Assembly (NCBI GenBank): GCA_025054935.1
Contig: JANWZD010000013.1
Location: 1 to 64,000 of the forward strand
Origin: Dehalococcoidia bacterium
GTDB taxonomy: Bacteria; Chloroflexota; Dehalococcoidia; SpSt-223
Length of the DNA stretch: 64,000 nucleotides
Reading direction: 5' to 3'
The notes beneath the pieces were generated by a model. That model had not been told where the DNA came from. It saw nothing but the letters and a program-made list of their open reading frames with translations, and ran no database searches. The position numbers and the translations under genes were made by a program. Positions 8,921 to 18,699 of the stretch are shown piece after piece; position 1 is the first letter of the stretch, and every line of letters begins with the position of its first letter.

Positions 8921-9547
8921 ATGACGATGCTCGAAATTGCGACCTTCTCGCCCCATTTCGACCCCGAGGAAGACGACTGCGCCGAGGACCGGTATCCCGA
9001 CGGCGGGACGCAGTTCCTGCGAGGCGAGCGGATCTACCTCCGGCCGCTCGAGGTGACGGATGCGACCGCAGAGTATGTCCGCTGGCTGAACGACCCCGAG
9101 GTGACGCGCTACCTCGAGGCCGGCAAATATCCGGCGACTCGCGAGAGCGTGCGCGACTACATCCGGTCATTTCAGGGGAGCCGGACGAGCCTCGCCTTTG
9201 CCATCATCGACCGCGCCACCGGCCGCCACATCGGCAACGTCACCCTTAACCATATCGACCCGATCCACCGAACGGCCGACACAGGGATCATGATCGGCTG
9301 TAAGGAGTTTTGGGGGCGCGGCATTGCCTATGAAGCCTGGTCACTCCTCATTCGCTACGCCTTCGATCGGCTGAACCTTCGCAAGATCGTGGCCGGCGCG
9401 GTGGTTGAGAACCGCGCCAGTATCCGCACCCTCGAGAAGCTCGGCTTCCGCATCGAGGGCACGTTCCGCGAAGAGAAGTGGGTTGACGGCCGCTATGTCG
9501 ATACTGTCCGCCTCGGCCTCTTCCGCGAGGAGTTCCGCCCGAAGTAG
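8921..9547 (+). CDS. GNAT family N-acetyltransferase (RimJ/RimL-like)
   Basis: A 208-residue acetyltransferase. After a 35-residue acidic N-terminal tail comes GERIYLRPLEVTDA, then the WLNDPEVTRYLE substrate region, the acetyl-CoA-binding segment FWGRGIAYEA, and NRASIRTLEKLGFRIEG. It is the last gene of the nonulosonic acid operon, 55 bp after pseI. I chose ATG 8921 because GAGAGGAAG lies about 8 bases upstream; a GTG at 8888 in the same frame is the alternative. It could be the true PseH or add another acyl group. Two GNAT domains in one operon imply two acylation sites or a division of labour. Confidence 0.85.
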   Translation: MTMLEIATFSPHFDPEEDDCAEDRYPDGGTQFLRGERIYLRPLEVTDATAEYVRWLNDPEVTRYLEAGKYPATRESVRDYIRSFQGSRTSLAFAIIDRATGRHIGNVTLNHIDPIHRTADTGIMIGCKEFWGRGIAYEAWSLLIRYAFDRLNLRKIVAGAVVENRASIRTLEKLGFRIEGTFREEKWVDGRYVDTVRLGLFREEFRPK

Positions 9548-9932
9548 GGGCTGCTGACGCTGCGCTCTCTGGTGCCTCCCGCGCAATCAGCGGGCGGCGC
9601 GTCGCCCGCGCTGTGGAGAGGCGAGAGACGGCATTTCCCCTGCTGCTGTTCCTGCGTCCGCCGCTGCTTCAGCGCTGCACCTTCCCCTGAGCGCGTTGCG
9701 GCGCTCCCTGCGGGCGCAGCAAGCCGATGCGGCATCTCGCGCACGCTCCTTCGCCGCGCGATGGCTCGGGAAAGGCTCGAGCGGCTGCGGGTGAAGCAGA
9801 GGAGCAGGAGACGGCGCGAGCGATGCTCAGCCGCTGGGCGTGTCGACCGCCACGGCGCGCTTCGGAAGAGGCGGCGCAGTTCACGTCGGGGCGCAACGTT
9901 CTGGGAAGGGTGCTCCGTCGGCAGGACGCCGG
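9548..9932. other. GC-rich gene-free spacer with possible terminator hairpin
   Basis: I see no convincing gene in these 385 bases. The open frames crossing it are arginine-rich shadows without family features. Just after the GNAT gene a GCGGGCG/CGCCCGC stem (9590-9596 with 9603-9609, 6-base loop) could end the nonulosonic acid transcript, but there is no T-tract. Confidence 0.4.
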
Positions 9933-10184
9933 CTACGTTGCCCGCCGCAGCTGTGCCGCGAACTGACGCGCTTGCTCGTCCCACTCGCGGCTGGTGATCT
10001 CGACAACCGTGCCGGCGCGCGTCGCCTGCGCTGAAACCGTGACCCCGCCGCCTCCGCCCTCGAAGGTGACGGAGGTGGCGTCGGCAGACGTTTCGGCGAG
10101 CCCATACCGCTCACCGAAGAAGGCGCGCGCAAGCCGAAGCACGGTTGCCGGCAGGGCACGCGTCGTCGTCTCAAGACGGATCAT
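9933..10184 (-). CDS. Small conserved-looking hypothetical protein coupled to the esterase
   Basis: An 83-residue protein beginning MIRLETTTRALP. It is predicted to be mainly alpha/beta, with a polyglycine turn (EGGGGGVTVSA) between two beta-like stretches and a C-terminal helix (EWDEQARQFAAQLRRAT). No signal peptide or membrane segment is visible. The ATG at 10184 overlaps the stop of the esterase gene as ATGA, which is why I prefer it to an upstream ATG at 10214. I do not recognise the family. Translation coupling suggests it works with, or is simply co-expressed with, the esterase. Confidence 0.65.
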   Translation of the reverse strand: MIRLETTTRALPATVLRLARAFFGERYGLAETSADATSVTFEGGGGGVTVSAQATRAGTVVEITSREWDEQARQFAAQLRRAT

Positions 10185-11194
10185 GCGCGCCGCTCCATGC
10201 CGAGCGCTCGCCACACCTCGCCGGCGCGGCGAAAGGACGTCTCAACCCGATAGGTCACGCCGGAGTGTCCTCCGTCGTACTCGTCGTGCAGATGGGGGAT
10301 GCCGGCCTCCCGCAGCTGGCGTGCCAGAAGGCGCGTGCCGTAGTGGAGGTGATATTCGTCGCGGCTGCCGCAGTCGAGGTAGAGCAGGCGCAGCGAGCGG
10401 AGGGCGCTGCTGAACTGGGGGACAAGCCGCACCGGGTCATGGCGGAGCCAACGCTGCCAGACCGCTTCGCGGAGGGTGCCGGTCTCCTCATCCCACGGCA
10501 GGTCGACGCCGGCGGGCGCGTCGGGATTGGGCGAGTAGGCGGCTGCCATCGCGATCAAGCTCAGCCCCGCAATGGCATCACTCCGCACGGAGTCCTGCGC
10601 CCAGAACCACGCCACGAATTGGGCAGGGCCGCCTTGGCGGGCGATGAGATGCTGATACTTGGCGATGTCTGGCAGATAGCAGTATTCGAAATAGGCGTCG
10701 CCGCTATGGGAGATGACAAGCCCGAACGTCTCTGGCCGCTGCATGCCCATCAGAAGGGCGCCGTAGCCGCCGCTCGAATGACCGGCGACCGCACGTCCCT
10801 CCGGCGCAGCGATCGTCGCGAAGTGTCGGTCAACCCAGCTCACGAGGTCGAGCGCAATGGCGTCTTGGTAGCGGCCGTTCGTCGGCGAATTGAGATACTG
10901 GCTGCCGCCGTAACGGGTGAAGCCATCGGCGACGACGAGGAGTGCAGGCGGGATCGCCCCGCTGACGATCAGCCGGTCGAAACGTTCGAAGAGGTTCGGC
11001 TCGAAGCCGCTGACGTTTGCGCGCGAGAGCGCGGTGCCGGAGTAGCCGGGCAGCCAGTAGATCACGGGATAGCGCTGGGCCGGCGTGTAGCCGGGGGGCA
11101 GGTAGAGCGGGATCGGTCGCTCGACCGGGTCGCCGAGCCAATTCCCCGCGAGGGAGGGATGCGCCACGCGTTCGATCCGAAGCTCGCCCTGCAC
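10181..11194 (-). CDS. Alpha/beta-hydrolase, putative esterase (esterase D / enterochelin esterase type)
   Basis: A 337-residue serine hydrolase. YPVIYWLPGYSG provides the oxyanion region, GHSSGGYGAL the nucleophile elbow, and EYDGGHSGVTY near the C-terminus the catalytic histidine; an aspartate in LDCGSRDEYHLH fits the third triad member. No signal peptide is evident, so it is probably cytoplasmic. The start is a GTG at 11194, with GAGGAG six bases upstream; the much longer frame upstream is antisense to the DUF1800 gene. The substrate is unknown. It is the first gene of a two-gene operon divergent from DUF1800. Confidence 0.87.
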   Translation of the reverse strand: MQGELRIERVAHPSLAGNWLGDPVERPIPLYLPPGYTPAQRYPVIYWLPGYSGTALSRANVSGFEPNLFERFDRLIVSGAIPPALLVVADGFTRYGGSQYLNSPTNGRYQDAIALDLVSWVDRHFATIAAPEGRAVAGHSSGGYGALLMGMQRPETFGLVISHSGDAYFEYCYLPDIAKYQHLIARQGGPAQFVAWFWAQDSVRSDAIAGLSLIAMAAAYSPNPDAPAGVDLPWDEETGTLREAVWQRWLRHDPVRLVPQFSSALRSLRLLYLDCGSRDEYHLHYGTRLLARQLREAGIPHLHDEYDGGHSGVTYRVETSFRRAGEVWRALGMERRA

Positions 11195-11338
11195 GCACGT
11201 CTCCTCGAAGTGTCTCCTGCAACAGCGTACCAAACCGGACGATTCCTGGTCGCGCTGCCGTCGGGGATGAAACGATTGCGCGGCGTGGTTCGTGTTGACG
11301 ATGGAAGCCCTTGAGCGGCTCGCGTGGAGGAAGGCGGA

Positions 11339-12688
11339 ATGCCTGTGGTCGCCGATCCGACCGTCCGGTCGGTCATCTTGGAACGCTCTGCCGAGACATC
11401 GCGCATCGCCCACCTGCTGCGCCGCGCGGCGTTTGGAGCAAGCCCGACAGAACTTGCCCGGTCGGTCGCCCTCGGGTTTGAGCGGACGGTCGATGCGCTC
11501 CTCGACTTCGATGCCGTTCCCGATATGCCCGACCCGGCGGCCGTGATCCCGAACTTCGATCCCGAACGGATCGCCAGCATGCAGCAGCGATGGGTCTATC
11601 GTCTCGTCGGCTCCCCCAAGCCGCTGCAGGAGAAGATGACCCTCTTCTGGCACAGCCACTTTGCGACCGCCAACTCGAAGGTGAACAACGCTGGCTGGAT
11701 GTGGAACCAGAACGAGCTGTTCCGTCGGCATGCCCTCGGCAACTTCCGGACGCTCGTCCACGAGGTGGCCAAGGACCCGGCAATGATGCGCTGGCTTGAC
11801 ACAGTCACCTCGAAGAAGGGCCGCCCAAACGAGAACTTCGCCCGCGAGCTGTTCGAACTGTTCACGATGGGCATCGGCAACTACACCGAGGAAGACATCA
11901 AAGAGGCGGCGCGCGCCTTCACCGGCTGGGAGGTCCGGAACGACGCCTTCTTTTTCAACCGCGCCCAGCATGATAGCGGGCAGAAGACGATCTTCGGCCG
12001 GACAGGCGCGTTTACGGGCGAGCAGGTGATCGATCTCGCGGTGTCTCATCCCGCGACGGCGCGCTTCATTGCCACCAAGCTGTATGTCTACTTCGTTGAC
12101 GATCATCCAAGCAAGCAGACCATCGACCGCCTCGCCACCATCTTTACTCAGAACGGCTACGAACTGAAGCCGCTAGTGCGGGCGATCCTGCTCTCGCCTG
12201 AGTTTTCGAGCCCTGCTGCCTATCACGCCAAGATCAAGAGCCCGGTCGACTTTGTCATCGGCTCAGTGAAGGCCCTCGGCATTCCGGCTTTTCCTCAGCT
12301 TGCCGCTACGCTCACGTCGCTTGGACAGGCGTTGTTCAATCCGCCGACCGTGAAGGGCTGGCCGGAGGGCGTCGAATGGATCAGCGCCTCTTCGCTGCTC
12401 GCGCGCCAGAACTTCGCGAATCAGTTGACGAGTGGCCGCAACGCTGCACGTAGGCCATGGATCACGCCGGCAGAGGATCTCGCCGCGCTCGGCTTGCGCA
12501 AAGACGAGGAGGTGGTCGATTTCTATCTCAATCTCCTCGTCGATGGGGATGTTACGCCCGCAATGCGCAACGCTCTCCTCGCCTATCTCGCCAGCGGGTC
12601 GCGCGCGCCGGGCCGCCGGGGGTGGGACGGCAAGGTGCGCGGGCTGATCCATCTCATCATGTCCTCACCGGTCTACCAGTTCAACTGA
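11339..12688 (+). CDS. DUF1800 domain-containing protein
   Basis: A 449-residue protein of the DUF1800 family, which is usually encoded directly before a DUF1501 protein, as here. Family hallmarks are AHLLRRAAFGASP near the N-terminus, LFWHSHFATA, the strongly conserved RPNENFARELFELFT with the following AARAFTGW, and VKGWPEG later. No signal peptide is seen. The biochemical role is not established. ATG 11339 was chosen over an in-frame GTG at 11324 because GGAGGAAGG sits about five bases before it. The next gene follows after 23 bp, so the two are co-transcribed. Confidence 0.92.
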   Translation: MPVVADPTVRSVILERSAETSRIAHLLRRAAFGASPTELARSVALGFERTVDALLDFDAVPDMPDPAAVIPNFDPERIASMQQRWVYRLVGSPKPLQEKMTLFWHSHFATANSKVNNAGWMWNQNELFRRHALGNFRTLVHEVAKDPAMMRWLDTVTSKKGRPNENFARELFELFTMGIGNYTEEDIKEAARAFTGWEVRNDAFFFNRAQHDSGQKTIFGRTGAFTGEQVIDLAVSHPATARFIATKLYVYFVDDHPSKQTIDRLATIFTQNGYELKPLVRAILLSPEFSSPAAYHAKIKSPVDFVIGSVKALGIPAFPQLAATLTSLGQALFNPPTVKGWPEGVEWISASSLLARQNFANQLTSGRNAARRPWITPAEDLAALGLRKDEEVVDFYLNLLVDGDVTPAMRNALLAYLASGSRAPGRRGWDGKVRGLIHLIMSSPVYQFN

Positions 12689-12711
12689 CGGCGCAGAGAA
12701 GGAGCAGCACA

Positions 12712-13953
12712 ATGGCGTATACCCGCCGCGATTTCTTGAAGATGGGCGCGCTCTTCGTCTCGATCGGGGCGACGGCGCCGGCGTTCATCACGCGCACCGT
12801 TGAGGCCGCCAGCAGCTCCGTGCCGCGCATCCTCGTCGTCGTGCAGCTTTCTGGCGGCAATGACGGCCTGAACACGGTCGTTCCGTATACCGACCCGAAG
12901 TATCGGGAGCTGCGGCCCACAATCGCCCTGCCCCAAGACGAAGTCCTGCCGCTTGACGATCGGCTGGCGTTCCACGGCGCGATGACGCGGCTCTACGAAC
13001 GCTACGCTCGCGGCGAGGTCGCCGTTATCGAAGGGGTCGGCTATCCGAACCCAAACCGCTCTCATTTCCGCTCGATGGAGATCTGGCACACGGCGATCCC
13101 GGAGAAGATTGAGCGGTCCGGCTGGATCGGCCGCTACCTCGACGCAAATTGCTGCGGGACGGCGCCGGTGACCGGGGTCGAGGTGTCGAACGCCGCGATC
13201 AATATCGGCAGCACGCTGCCGCTGTCGTTCTGGACAACCCATGTCCTGGTGCCGGCGATCGGCACGGTCAGCGCCTTCCAGTTCCAGACCGACGGCGAAT
13301 ATCCCGACGACCGGCAGAATCAGTTGAGCGCGATCCGCGAGATCTATGCGCGCGCGTCCAGCCCGCGCGAGTATGACGAGTTCGTCCGAACCGTCGGGCG
13401 AGGAGCGCTCGAAACCAGCGAACGGATCCAGCAGCTCGCCCGGACCTACACGCCGCAGGCCGCGTATCCGAACGATCAGTTTGCGCAGAACCTGAAGCTG
13501 ATCGCGCAGCTGATGCAGGCTGACCTCGGCACGCGCATTTACTACGTCGCGCTGGGAGGGTTCGACACCCATTCGCGCCAAGCGCGCACGCATGCGGCGC
13601 TGCTGAAGACGTTCAGCGACGGCATCGACGCATTCCTGACCGACTTGGAAGCGCAAGGGAAGGCAGATGAGGTGCTGATCCTCTCCTTCTCAGAGTTCGG
13701 CCGGCGAGTGCGGCAGAACGGCAGCGACGGCACCGACCACGGCACCGCCGCCCCAATGTTCGCGATCGGCCACAAAGTGCGCGGCGGCATTCATGGCGCT
13801 GCGCCGGACCTCGCCAACCTCGTCGATGGCGACTTGAAGTACGAAATTGACTTCCGCTCGGTCTACTCGACGGTGCTCGAAAGCTGGCTTCAGGCGAAGC
13901 CGGAGCAGGTGCTCGGCCGCCGCTACGACCCGGTACCGTTTCTTGCGCGCTAG
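12712..13953 (+). CDS. DUF1501 domain-containing secreted protein with Tat signal
   Basis: A 413-residue protein with a twin-arginine signal (TRRDFLKMGALFVSIG, possible cleavage after about residue 33), so it is probably exported folded. DUF1501 proteins belong to the alkaline-phosphatase/sulfatase-like superfamily. Visible motifs are VVVQLSGGNDGLNTV, the GFDTHSRQ metal-site segment, and FSEFGRRVRQNGSDGTDHG near the C-terminus. AGAAGGAG stands eight bases before the ATG. It pairs with DUF1800 upstream. The two are presumed to act together at the envelope, though the substrate is unknown. Confidence 0.93.
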   Translation: MAYTRRDFLKMGALFVSIGATAPAFITRTVEAASSSVPRILVVVQLSGGNDGLNTVVPYTDPKYRELRPTIALPQDEVLPLDDRLAFHGAMTRLYERYARGEVAVIEGVGYPNPNRSHFRSMEIWHTAIPEKIERSGWIGRYLDANCCGTAPVTGVEVSNAAINIGSTLPLSFWTTHVLVPAIGTVSAFQFQTDGEYPDDRQNQLSAIREIYARASSPREYDEFVRTVGRGALETSERIQQLARTYTPQAAYPNDQFAQNLKLIAQLMQADLGTRIYYVALGGFDTHSRQARTHAALLKTFSDGIDAFLTDLEAQGKADEVLILSFSEFGRRVRQNGSDGTDHGTAAPMFAIGHKVRGGIHGAAPDLANLVDGDLKYEIDFRSVYSTVLESWLQAKPEQVLGRRYDPVPFLAR

Positions 13954-13959
13954 GAACGG

Positions 13960-14631
13960 TCAGTATTTCGAGACGTTGATCTCTTCCATTCGCCCGGTGA
14001 CGGTGTAGACAACGCGTTCGCAGATATTGGTCACGCGGTCGGCGATCCGCTCCAAGTTGTGCGCTGCCCAGAGCAGATAGGTCGCGACCGTGATGACGCG
14101 CGGGTTCTCGATCATGATCGTCAGCAGCTCGCGGTAGACCTGATCGTACAGGCCGTCGATGAGGTCATCTTCTTGGGCGATGGCCTTTGCCGTCTCGGCG
14201 TCGCGGTTGACAAAGGCGTCGAGAGAACGCCGGAGCATGCTCCGCGCCAAGTCGCTCATGCGGGGGATGTCGATGAGCGGCTTCGGAAGGGGCTTGTCTC
14301 CGATCATGAGGCTGATCTTGGCAATCCCCTCGGCATGGTCCGCCATCCGCTCGAGGTCGGTGATGATGCTGGCAATGGCATAGATCAAGCGTAGGTCAGA
14401 GGCGGTCGGCTGCTGGGTGGCAATCAGCAGGATCGAATGCTGCTCAATCTCCCAGCGCTTGCGGTCGATCAGCGAGTCTTCGTCAATGACCTGGGCGCTC
14501 GCCTCAAGGTCGCGTCGCTTCAGCGCATCGACCGCCGCCGCGATTGCGGTATCGACCATGCTGCCCAGAACGAGCATCTCATCCTGCAGCTCACGGAGCT
14601 GCTGCTCGAAATGCGTTCGGATTCCTGCCAT
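13960..14631 (-). CDS. phoU: Phosphate signalling protein PhoU
   Basis: A 223-residue all-helical protein with two PhoU repeats, each carrying an E/DxxxD metal motif: DLERMADHAEGIAKI in the first and NLERIADRVTNICERVVY in the second. PhoU links the Pst transporter to the phosphate-responsive histidine kinase and represses the Pho response when phosphate is plentiful. It is the last gene of the pst operon, 80 bp after pstB. The ATG at 14631 has GGAGGAGG immediately upstream; an earlier ATG at 14661 is less likely. Confidence 0.95.
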   Translation of the reverse strand: MAGIRTHFEQQLRELQDEMLVLGSMVDTAIAAAVDALKRRDLEASAQVIDEDSLIDRKRWEIEQHSILLIATQQPTASDLRLIYAIASIITDLERMADHAEGIAKISLMIGDKPLPKPLIDIPRMSDLARSMLRRSLDAFVNRDAETAKAIAQEDDLIDGLYDQVYRELLTIMIENPRVITVATYLLWAAHNLERIADRVTNICERVVYTVTGRMEEINVSKY

Positions 14632-14711
14632 GCCTCCTCCTTCTGGCTGCCTCCCTGTCAAGCGCCGGGCAGAACTGCGCCCGCAGCCGACCGCGCTGAC
14701 AGCGGGAGCCG

Positions 14712-15563
14712 CTAGCCGAACCGCCCCGTAATGTAGTCTTCCGTGCGCTTCGACTTCGGATTGGTGAATACCTCAGACGTCGGCCCGTACTCGACGAGCA
14801 TGCCAGTCGTCACATCGTCGCTCAGCATAAACGCGACGTTATCAGAGACCCGTGCCGCCTGCTGCATGTTGTGCGTGACGATGAGGATGGTGTACTGCTT
14901 GGCGAGGTCGCGCATCAGTTCCTCGATCCGGAGCGTGGAGATAGGGTCGAGGGCTGAGCACGGTTCATCCATCAGGATGACCTCTGGCGCCACCGCGATC
15001 GCGCGGGCGATACACAGCCGCTGCTGTTGGCCGCCGGAGAGCGCCAGGCCGTTCTTGTTCAAATCGTCTTTGACTTCGTCCCAGAGCGCCGCGCGGCGCA
15101 GGCATTCCTCGACCAGCTGGTCATAATCGCCCTTGTAGCCGTTGATCTTGGCGCCGAAGAGAATGTTTTCGCGGATGGAGCGGGGGAAGGGATTGGGCTT
15201 TTGAAAGACCATCCCAATCCGGCGGCGCACCTCGACCGGGTCGACCCCCTTGGCGTAAATATCCTGGCCGTCGATCAGCACCTTCCCCTCTGTGCGCACG
15301 CCTTTGATCAGGTCGTTCATCCGGTTGATCGCGCGGAGAAGCGTGCTCTTCCCGCAGCCGGATGGACCGATCAACGCGGTGATCTGGTTCCGCGGGAAGT
15401 CGATAGTGACATTAGTGAGTGCTTGCTTCTTGCCGTACCAGAGGCTGAAGTTCTGCACCGAGATTACGGTGTCAGCCTGGGGCATCGAGTGATAGTAGGT
15501 GGAGGGAACCTCTGTTCGCAGGTTCCCGCTCGTCAGTCGGGTGGCCGCATCTTGAACGGTCAT
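14712..15563 (-). CDS. pstB: Phosphate ABC transporter ATP-binding protein PstB
   Basis: A 283-residue ATPase energising phosphate import. Motifs are Walker [11 protein letters not shown]-loop FQKPNPFP, signature LSGGQQQRL, Walker [11 protein letters not shown] and H-loop VTHNMQQA. It carries a 35-residue N-terminal extension compared with the minimal PstB. Three in-frame start codons lie together (GTG 15572, ATG 15569, ATG 15563). I chose 15563 because the CGAGG upstream is then at good spacing; this is uncertain by three codons. It follows pstA by about 14 bp. Confidence 0.96.
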   Translation of the reverse strand: MTVQDAATRLTSGNLRTEVPSTYYHSMPQADTVISVQNFSLWYGKKQALTNVTIDFPRNQITALIGPSGCGKSTLLRAINRMNDLIKGVRTEGKVLIDGQDIYAKGVDPVEVRRRIGMVFQKPNPFPRSIRENILFGAKINGYKGDYDQLVEECLRRAALWDEVKDDLNKNGLALSGGQQQRLCIARAIAVAPEVILMDEPCSALDPISTLRIEELMRDLAKQYTILIVTHNMQQAARVSDNVAFMLSDDVTTGMLVEYGPTSEVFTNPKSKRTEDYITGRFG

Positions 15564-15577
15564 CGCCATCACCTCGG

Positions 15578-16471
15578 CTAGAACTGGGTGCGGAAGCGCC
15601 AGCGCAGGAAGATCGCCAGCGAGTTGAGCACCAGCAGCACCGTGAGCAGCACGATGATGCCGGCGGCGGCGACGTCATGGAACGCTTCCTGCGGTCGTGA
15701 GGTCCAGTTGAAGATCTGGATCGGGAGGACGGTGAAGAGGTCAAGCGGGCTGTTCGGGGTGAACGGGACGAACGTCAGGGCGCCAATCGCGATCAGCGGG
15801 GCTGACTCGCCGATCGCGCGGGCGGCGGCGAGGATATTACCGGTCATGATCCCCGACAGGGCGTAGGGCAGCACATGATGGCGGATCGTCTGCCACTTCG
15901 TCGCGCCGAGCGCGAGCGAGGCGTCGCGAATGCTGGGCGGGACCGCGCGCAGCGCTTCACGCGAGGCGACGATGATGATAGGGAGGATAACCAGCGCCAT
16001 CGTCAAAGCACCGGCCAGAACGCTGCGGTTCAGCCCCATCGCCCGGACGAACAGCTGCAGGCCGAGAAGACCGTAAATGATGGAGGGAACGCTCGCGAGG
16101 TTGGAGATATTGATCTCGACAAGGCGGGCGAACCAGCTGTCGCCCGCATACTCCTCCAGATAGATCGCGGCCGCGACGCCGAGCGGGAGTGCAGCGATAA
16201 TGGTGAAGCCCATCATATAGACGGTGCCGGCAAGCGCCGCCAAGATCCCTGCTCGCTGGGGGAAGCGCGAGTCGAAGCTCGTGAGGAAGTCCCACGTCAG
16301 ATAGGGGAGCCCTCGCGAGAAGACGTCGAAGAGCAGGAGCAGGAGCATAAAGAGGCCGAACGAGATGCTGAGGAAGCCGAGGCCGATGAAGAACCAGCCG
16401 ATCGCCTTTCGCCGCGGCAGATCGACCGAGAACTCTTTGACCGTTTCCGCCGGGAGCTGTCCTACTACCAT
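15578..16471 (-). CDS. pstA: Phosphate ABC transporter permease PstA
   Basis: A 297-residue inner-membrane permease with six predicted TM segments. It has the PstA features [16 protein letters not shown], the [11 protein letters not shown] segment, and the EAA-like coupling loop [19 protein letters not shown] that docks on PstB. It starts with ATG overlapping the TAA of pstC by one base, so translation is coupled. It forms the channel together with PstC. Confidence 0.96.
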   Translation of the reverse strand: MVVGQLPAETVKEFSVDLPRRKAIGWFFIGLGFLSISFGLFMLLLLLFDVFSRGLPYLTWDFLTSFDSRFPQRAGILAALAGTVYMMGFTIIAALPLGVAAAIYLEEYAGDSWFARLVEINISNLASVPSIIYGLLGLQLFVRAMGLNRSVLAGALTMALVILPIIIVASREALRAVPPSIRDASLALGATKWQTIRHHVLPYALSGIMTGNILAAARAIGESAPLIAIGALTFVPFTPNSPLDLFTVLPIQIFNWTSRPQEAFHDVAAAGIIVLLTVLLVLNSLAIFLRWRFRTQF

Positions 16472-17430
16472 TAGTCGTACTCCTCACGGAAGCGTCGGAC
16501 GAACCAGAAGCTCGCCATGTTCATGAAGAAGGTCAGGACGAACAGGGTGGCGCCGACCGCGAACAGGGTGAAGTACTCGAGCGATCCGTAGGGGGTGTCG
16601 CCGAGGCTCACTTGAACAATATATGCAGTCATGGTGGCGACAGGCACGAAGGGGTTGAAGGTAAAGGTCGGGTTCTGCCCTGCTGCGATCGCCACGATCA
16701 TCGTCTCACCCACCGCGCGCGAGAGCGCGAGGATGCACGACGCGACAATCCCCGAGAGGGCGGCCGGCACGACCACCCGCCACGCGACTTCGAAGCGGGT
16801 CGCGCCGAGGCCGTAAGCGCCTTCACGCAAGGCGTTGGGCACCGCCGAGAGCGCATCCTCGCTAAGTGACGATACCAGCGGGATGATCATGATGCCCATC
16901 ACGAAGCCGGCGCTGAGGGCGTTGAACGTGCTGACCTCAATCCCGAAGGCGTTGAGAAACCAGTCCTGAATGAGAGGCGTGATGAAGGTCAAGGCGAAGT
17001 AGCCGTAGACGACCGTCGGGATGCCGGCCAGCACCTCAAGGGTCGGCTTGAGCACGTCGCGCACCTGGGGCGGAGCGAACTCGCTGAGGAAGATCGCGAT
17101 GATGAGCCCTAAGGGGAGGGAGAGAGCGAGGGCGATCAGCGACGTGAGCACGGTAGCGGAGACCAGCGCCCAGATGCCGAACCGTTTGTCCGCAAAGAGC
17201 GGGGTCCAGACGGTGTCAAGGAAGAAGGCGGTGAGAGGAACGCGTCGAAAGAATTCGATGGCGTCGAAGGCGAGCGCGAAGACGATGCCGAACGTCACAA
17301 GAATGGCAACACCGGCGGCTGAGGCCAAGATCGTGCGCACGCTGCCTTCGGTAAGGCGGCGCTGCGCCGTGCCGGCGAGGCTTGCCCGCGGCGGGTACCA
17401 TTCGCGTCCAAGGACCCCAGTACTCTGCAT
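16471..17430 (-). CDS. pstC: Phosphate ABC transporter permease PstC
   Basis: A 319-residue permease, partner of PstA. Six TM segments are predicted. Family motifs are [29 protein letters not shown], and the coupling loop [19 protein letters not shown]. The gene lies 87 bp downstream of pstS, and that gap carries a very stable hairpin (see 17457-17491). It is probably expressed at a lower level than pstS, as is common for binding-protein-dependent importers. Confidence 0.96.
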   Translation of the reverse strand: MQSTGVLGREWYPPRASLAGTAQRRLTEGSVRTILASAAGVAILVTFGIVFALAFDAIEFFRRVPLTAFFLDTVWTPLFADKRFGIWALVSATVLTSLIALALSLPLGLIIAIFLSEFAPPQVRDVLKPTLEVLAGIPTVVYGYFALTFITPLIQDWFLNAFGIEVSTFNALSAGFVMGIMIIPLVSSLSEDALSAVPNALREGAYGLGATRFEVAWRVVVPAALSGIVASCILALSRAVGETMIVAIAAGQNPTFTFNPFVPVATMTAYIVQVSLGDTPYGSLEYFTLFAVGATLFVLTFFMNMASFWFVRRFREEYD

Positions 17431-17456
17431 TGCTCACCCCACTTGGCTTGACGGAG

Positions 17457-17491
17457 AAAGGCGGAGGAAGTATGCGACTTCCTCCGCCTTT
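17457..17491 (-). terminator. Intercistronic 15-bp perfect hairpin between pstS and pstC
   Basis: Bases 17457-17471 (AAAGGCGGAGGAAGT) pair perfectly with 17477-17491 around the 5-base loop ATGCG. In the pst transcript the stem is followed by CTCCGTCAAG rather than a U-tract. It therefore looks more like an attenuator or mRNA 3'-end stabiliser, setting pstS above pstCAB expression, than like a full terminator. The structure is seen directly; the role is inferred from its position. Confidence 0.7.
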
Positions 17492-17517
17492 GGCGGAAGT
17501 CCCTTTCCCTCGCGATC

Positions 17518-18645
17518 TCAGCGGAGATAGCGGTCGAGCGTTGCGCCCACTTCTTGCCCGTTCGGGAAGAGCGTGCCCGTCACCTGGTTCTGGAAGCGGC
17601 GCTGGATCGCAGCGTAAACGTTGTCCTCAAGCGGGACGTAGCCGATCTCCTTCGTCGGAATGAGCGGCGTGAACGACTTGCTGAGGTAGAAGTTGACGAA
17701 GCCCTGGACCTCGGGGCGCGCGGCGTCCTGCTTGCGCACGTAGATGAAGATCGGGCGCGAGAGCGGCTGATACGTCCCGTTCTTGATCGTCTGCTCCGAC
17801 GGCTCAACGCAGTTGCCGTCCCCCTTCGCATCGATCGCCACCAGCTTCAACTTCCCGGGGTTCTCGACGTAGTAGGCATATCCGAAGAAGCCGAGCGCAT
17901 CCGGGTCGTTCGCCACGCCTTGGACGAGCACGTTGTCATCTTCGCTGGCTTGATAGTCGCCTCGCGATGCCTTCGCGCGACCGACGATCGCTTCGGTGAA
18001 GTAGTCGAACGTGCCCGAGTCCGCGCCGGCACCGAACAGCTTCAGCGGCCGATCCGGGAAGGTGGGGCGAATCTGGTTCCAGCGGGTGATCCGGCCCTGC
18101 GCTTCCGGCTCCCACATGCGCTTCAGCTCGGCCACTGTCAGACACTTGACGAAGTCGTTGCGCGGGCTGACCACGACCGAGAGCCCGTCGAACGCCACCG
18201 GCAACTCGATAAACTCGATCCCTGCCTTTTCGCAGGCTTCGCGCTCCGACACCGAGATCGGCCGCGAAGCGTTCGAGATCGCGGTCTCGCCGGCGCAGAA
18301 CCGCTTAAACCCGCCGCCTGTGCCGGAGATGCCGACGGTGATGCGGACGTTCGGAGCGTACTTCCGGAACTCTTCTGCCGCCGCCGCCGTAATCGGGAAC
18401 ACCGTGCTCGAGCCGTCGATAACGATGTCGCCGCGCAGACGGGAGAGCTCTGCTGCGTTCGCCGGCGGCTGAACGGTGACCCGCTGGCCGCCCGGTTGCT
18501 GCTGTTGCCCGCCACCCGTCTGGCCTTGAACGGAAGGGGCGCCGCCGCCAGTCTGCGCTTGGGGCTGACAGGCACTCAACACGAGCGTGGCGGCCAGCAA
18601 GCCAACCACGCCGCGGCCGCGCCATCCTGATAACGATGAGACCAC
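17518..18645 (-). CDS. pstS: Phosphate-binding lipoprotein PstS
   Basis: A 375-residue extracytoplasmic phosphate-binding protein. A lipoprotein signal ends in LVLSAC (lipobox), followed by a low-complexity Gln/Gly-rich linker. The mature domain has [28 protein letters not shown] and SDSGTF-type phosphate contacts (here [10 protein letters not shown]). The GTG at 18645 has AGGAGG six bases upstream and leads straight into the signal peptide, so I prefer it to ATG 18708, whose extension is polar and overlaps the predicted operator and promoter. It is the first gene of pstSCAB-phoU and sits directly downstream of a PHO-box-like array. Confidence 0.95.
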   Translation of the reverse strand: MVSSLSGWRGRGVVGLLAATLVLSACQPQAQTGGGAPSVQGQTGGGQQQQPGGQRVTVQPPANAAELSRLRGDIVIDGSSTVFPITAAAAEEFRKYAPNVRITVGISGTGGGFKRFCAGETAISNASRPISVSEREACEKAGIEFIELPVAFDGLSVVVSPRNDFVKCLTVAELKRMWEPEAQGRITRWNQIRPTFPDRPLKLFGAGADSGTFDYFTEAIVGRAKASRGDYQASEDDNVLVQGVANDPDALGFFGYAYYVENPGKLKLVAIDAKGDGNCVEPSEQTIKNGTYQPLSRPIFIYVRKQDAARPEVQGFVNFYLSKSFTPLIPTKEIGYVPLEDNVYAAIQRRFQNQVTGTLFPNGQEVGATLDRYLR

Positions 18646-18699
18646 TGCTTTCCTCCTGTTTCTGCGTCCATTTGACCTGCTGGAACCGTAGCCGACGCA

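Noticed and set aside
10181-12106. 641-codon version of the esterase
   Set aside because: The extra 304 codons are antisense to DUF1800; the GTG at 11194 with GAGGAG is a better start.
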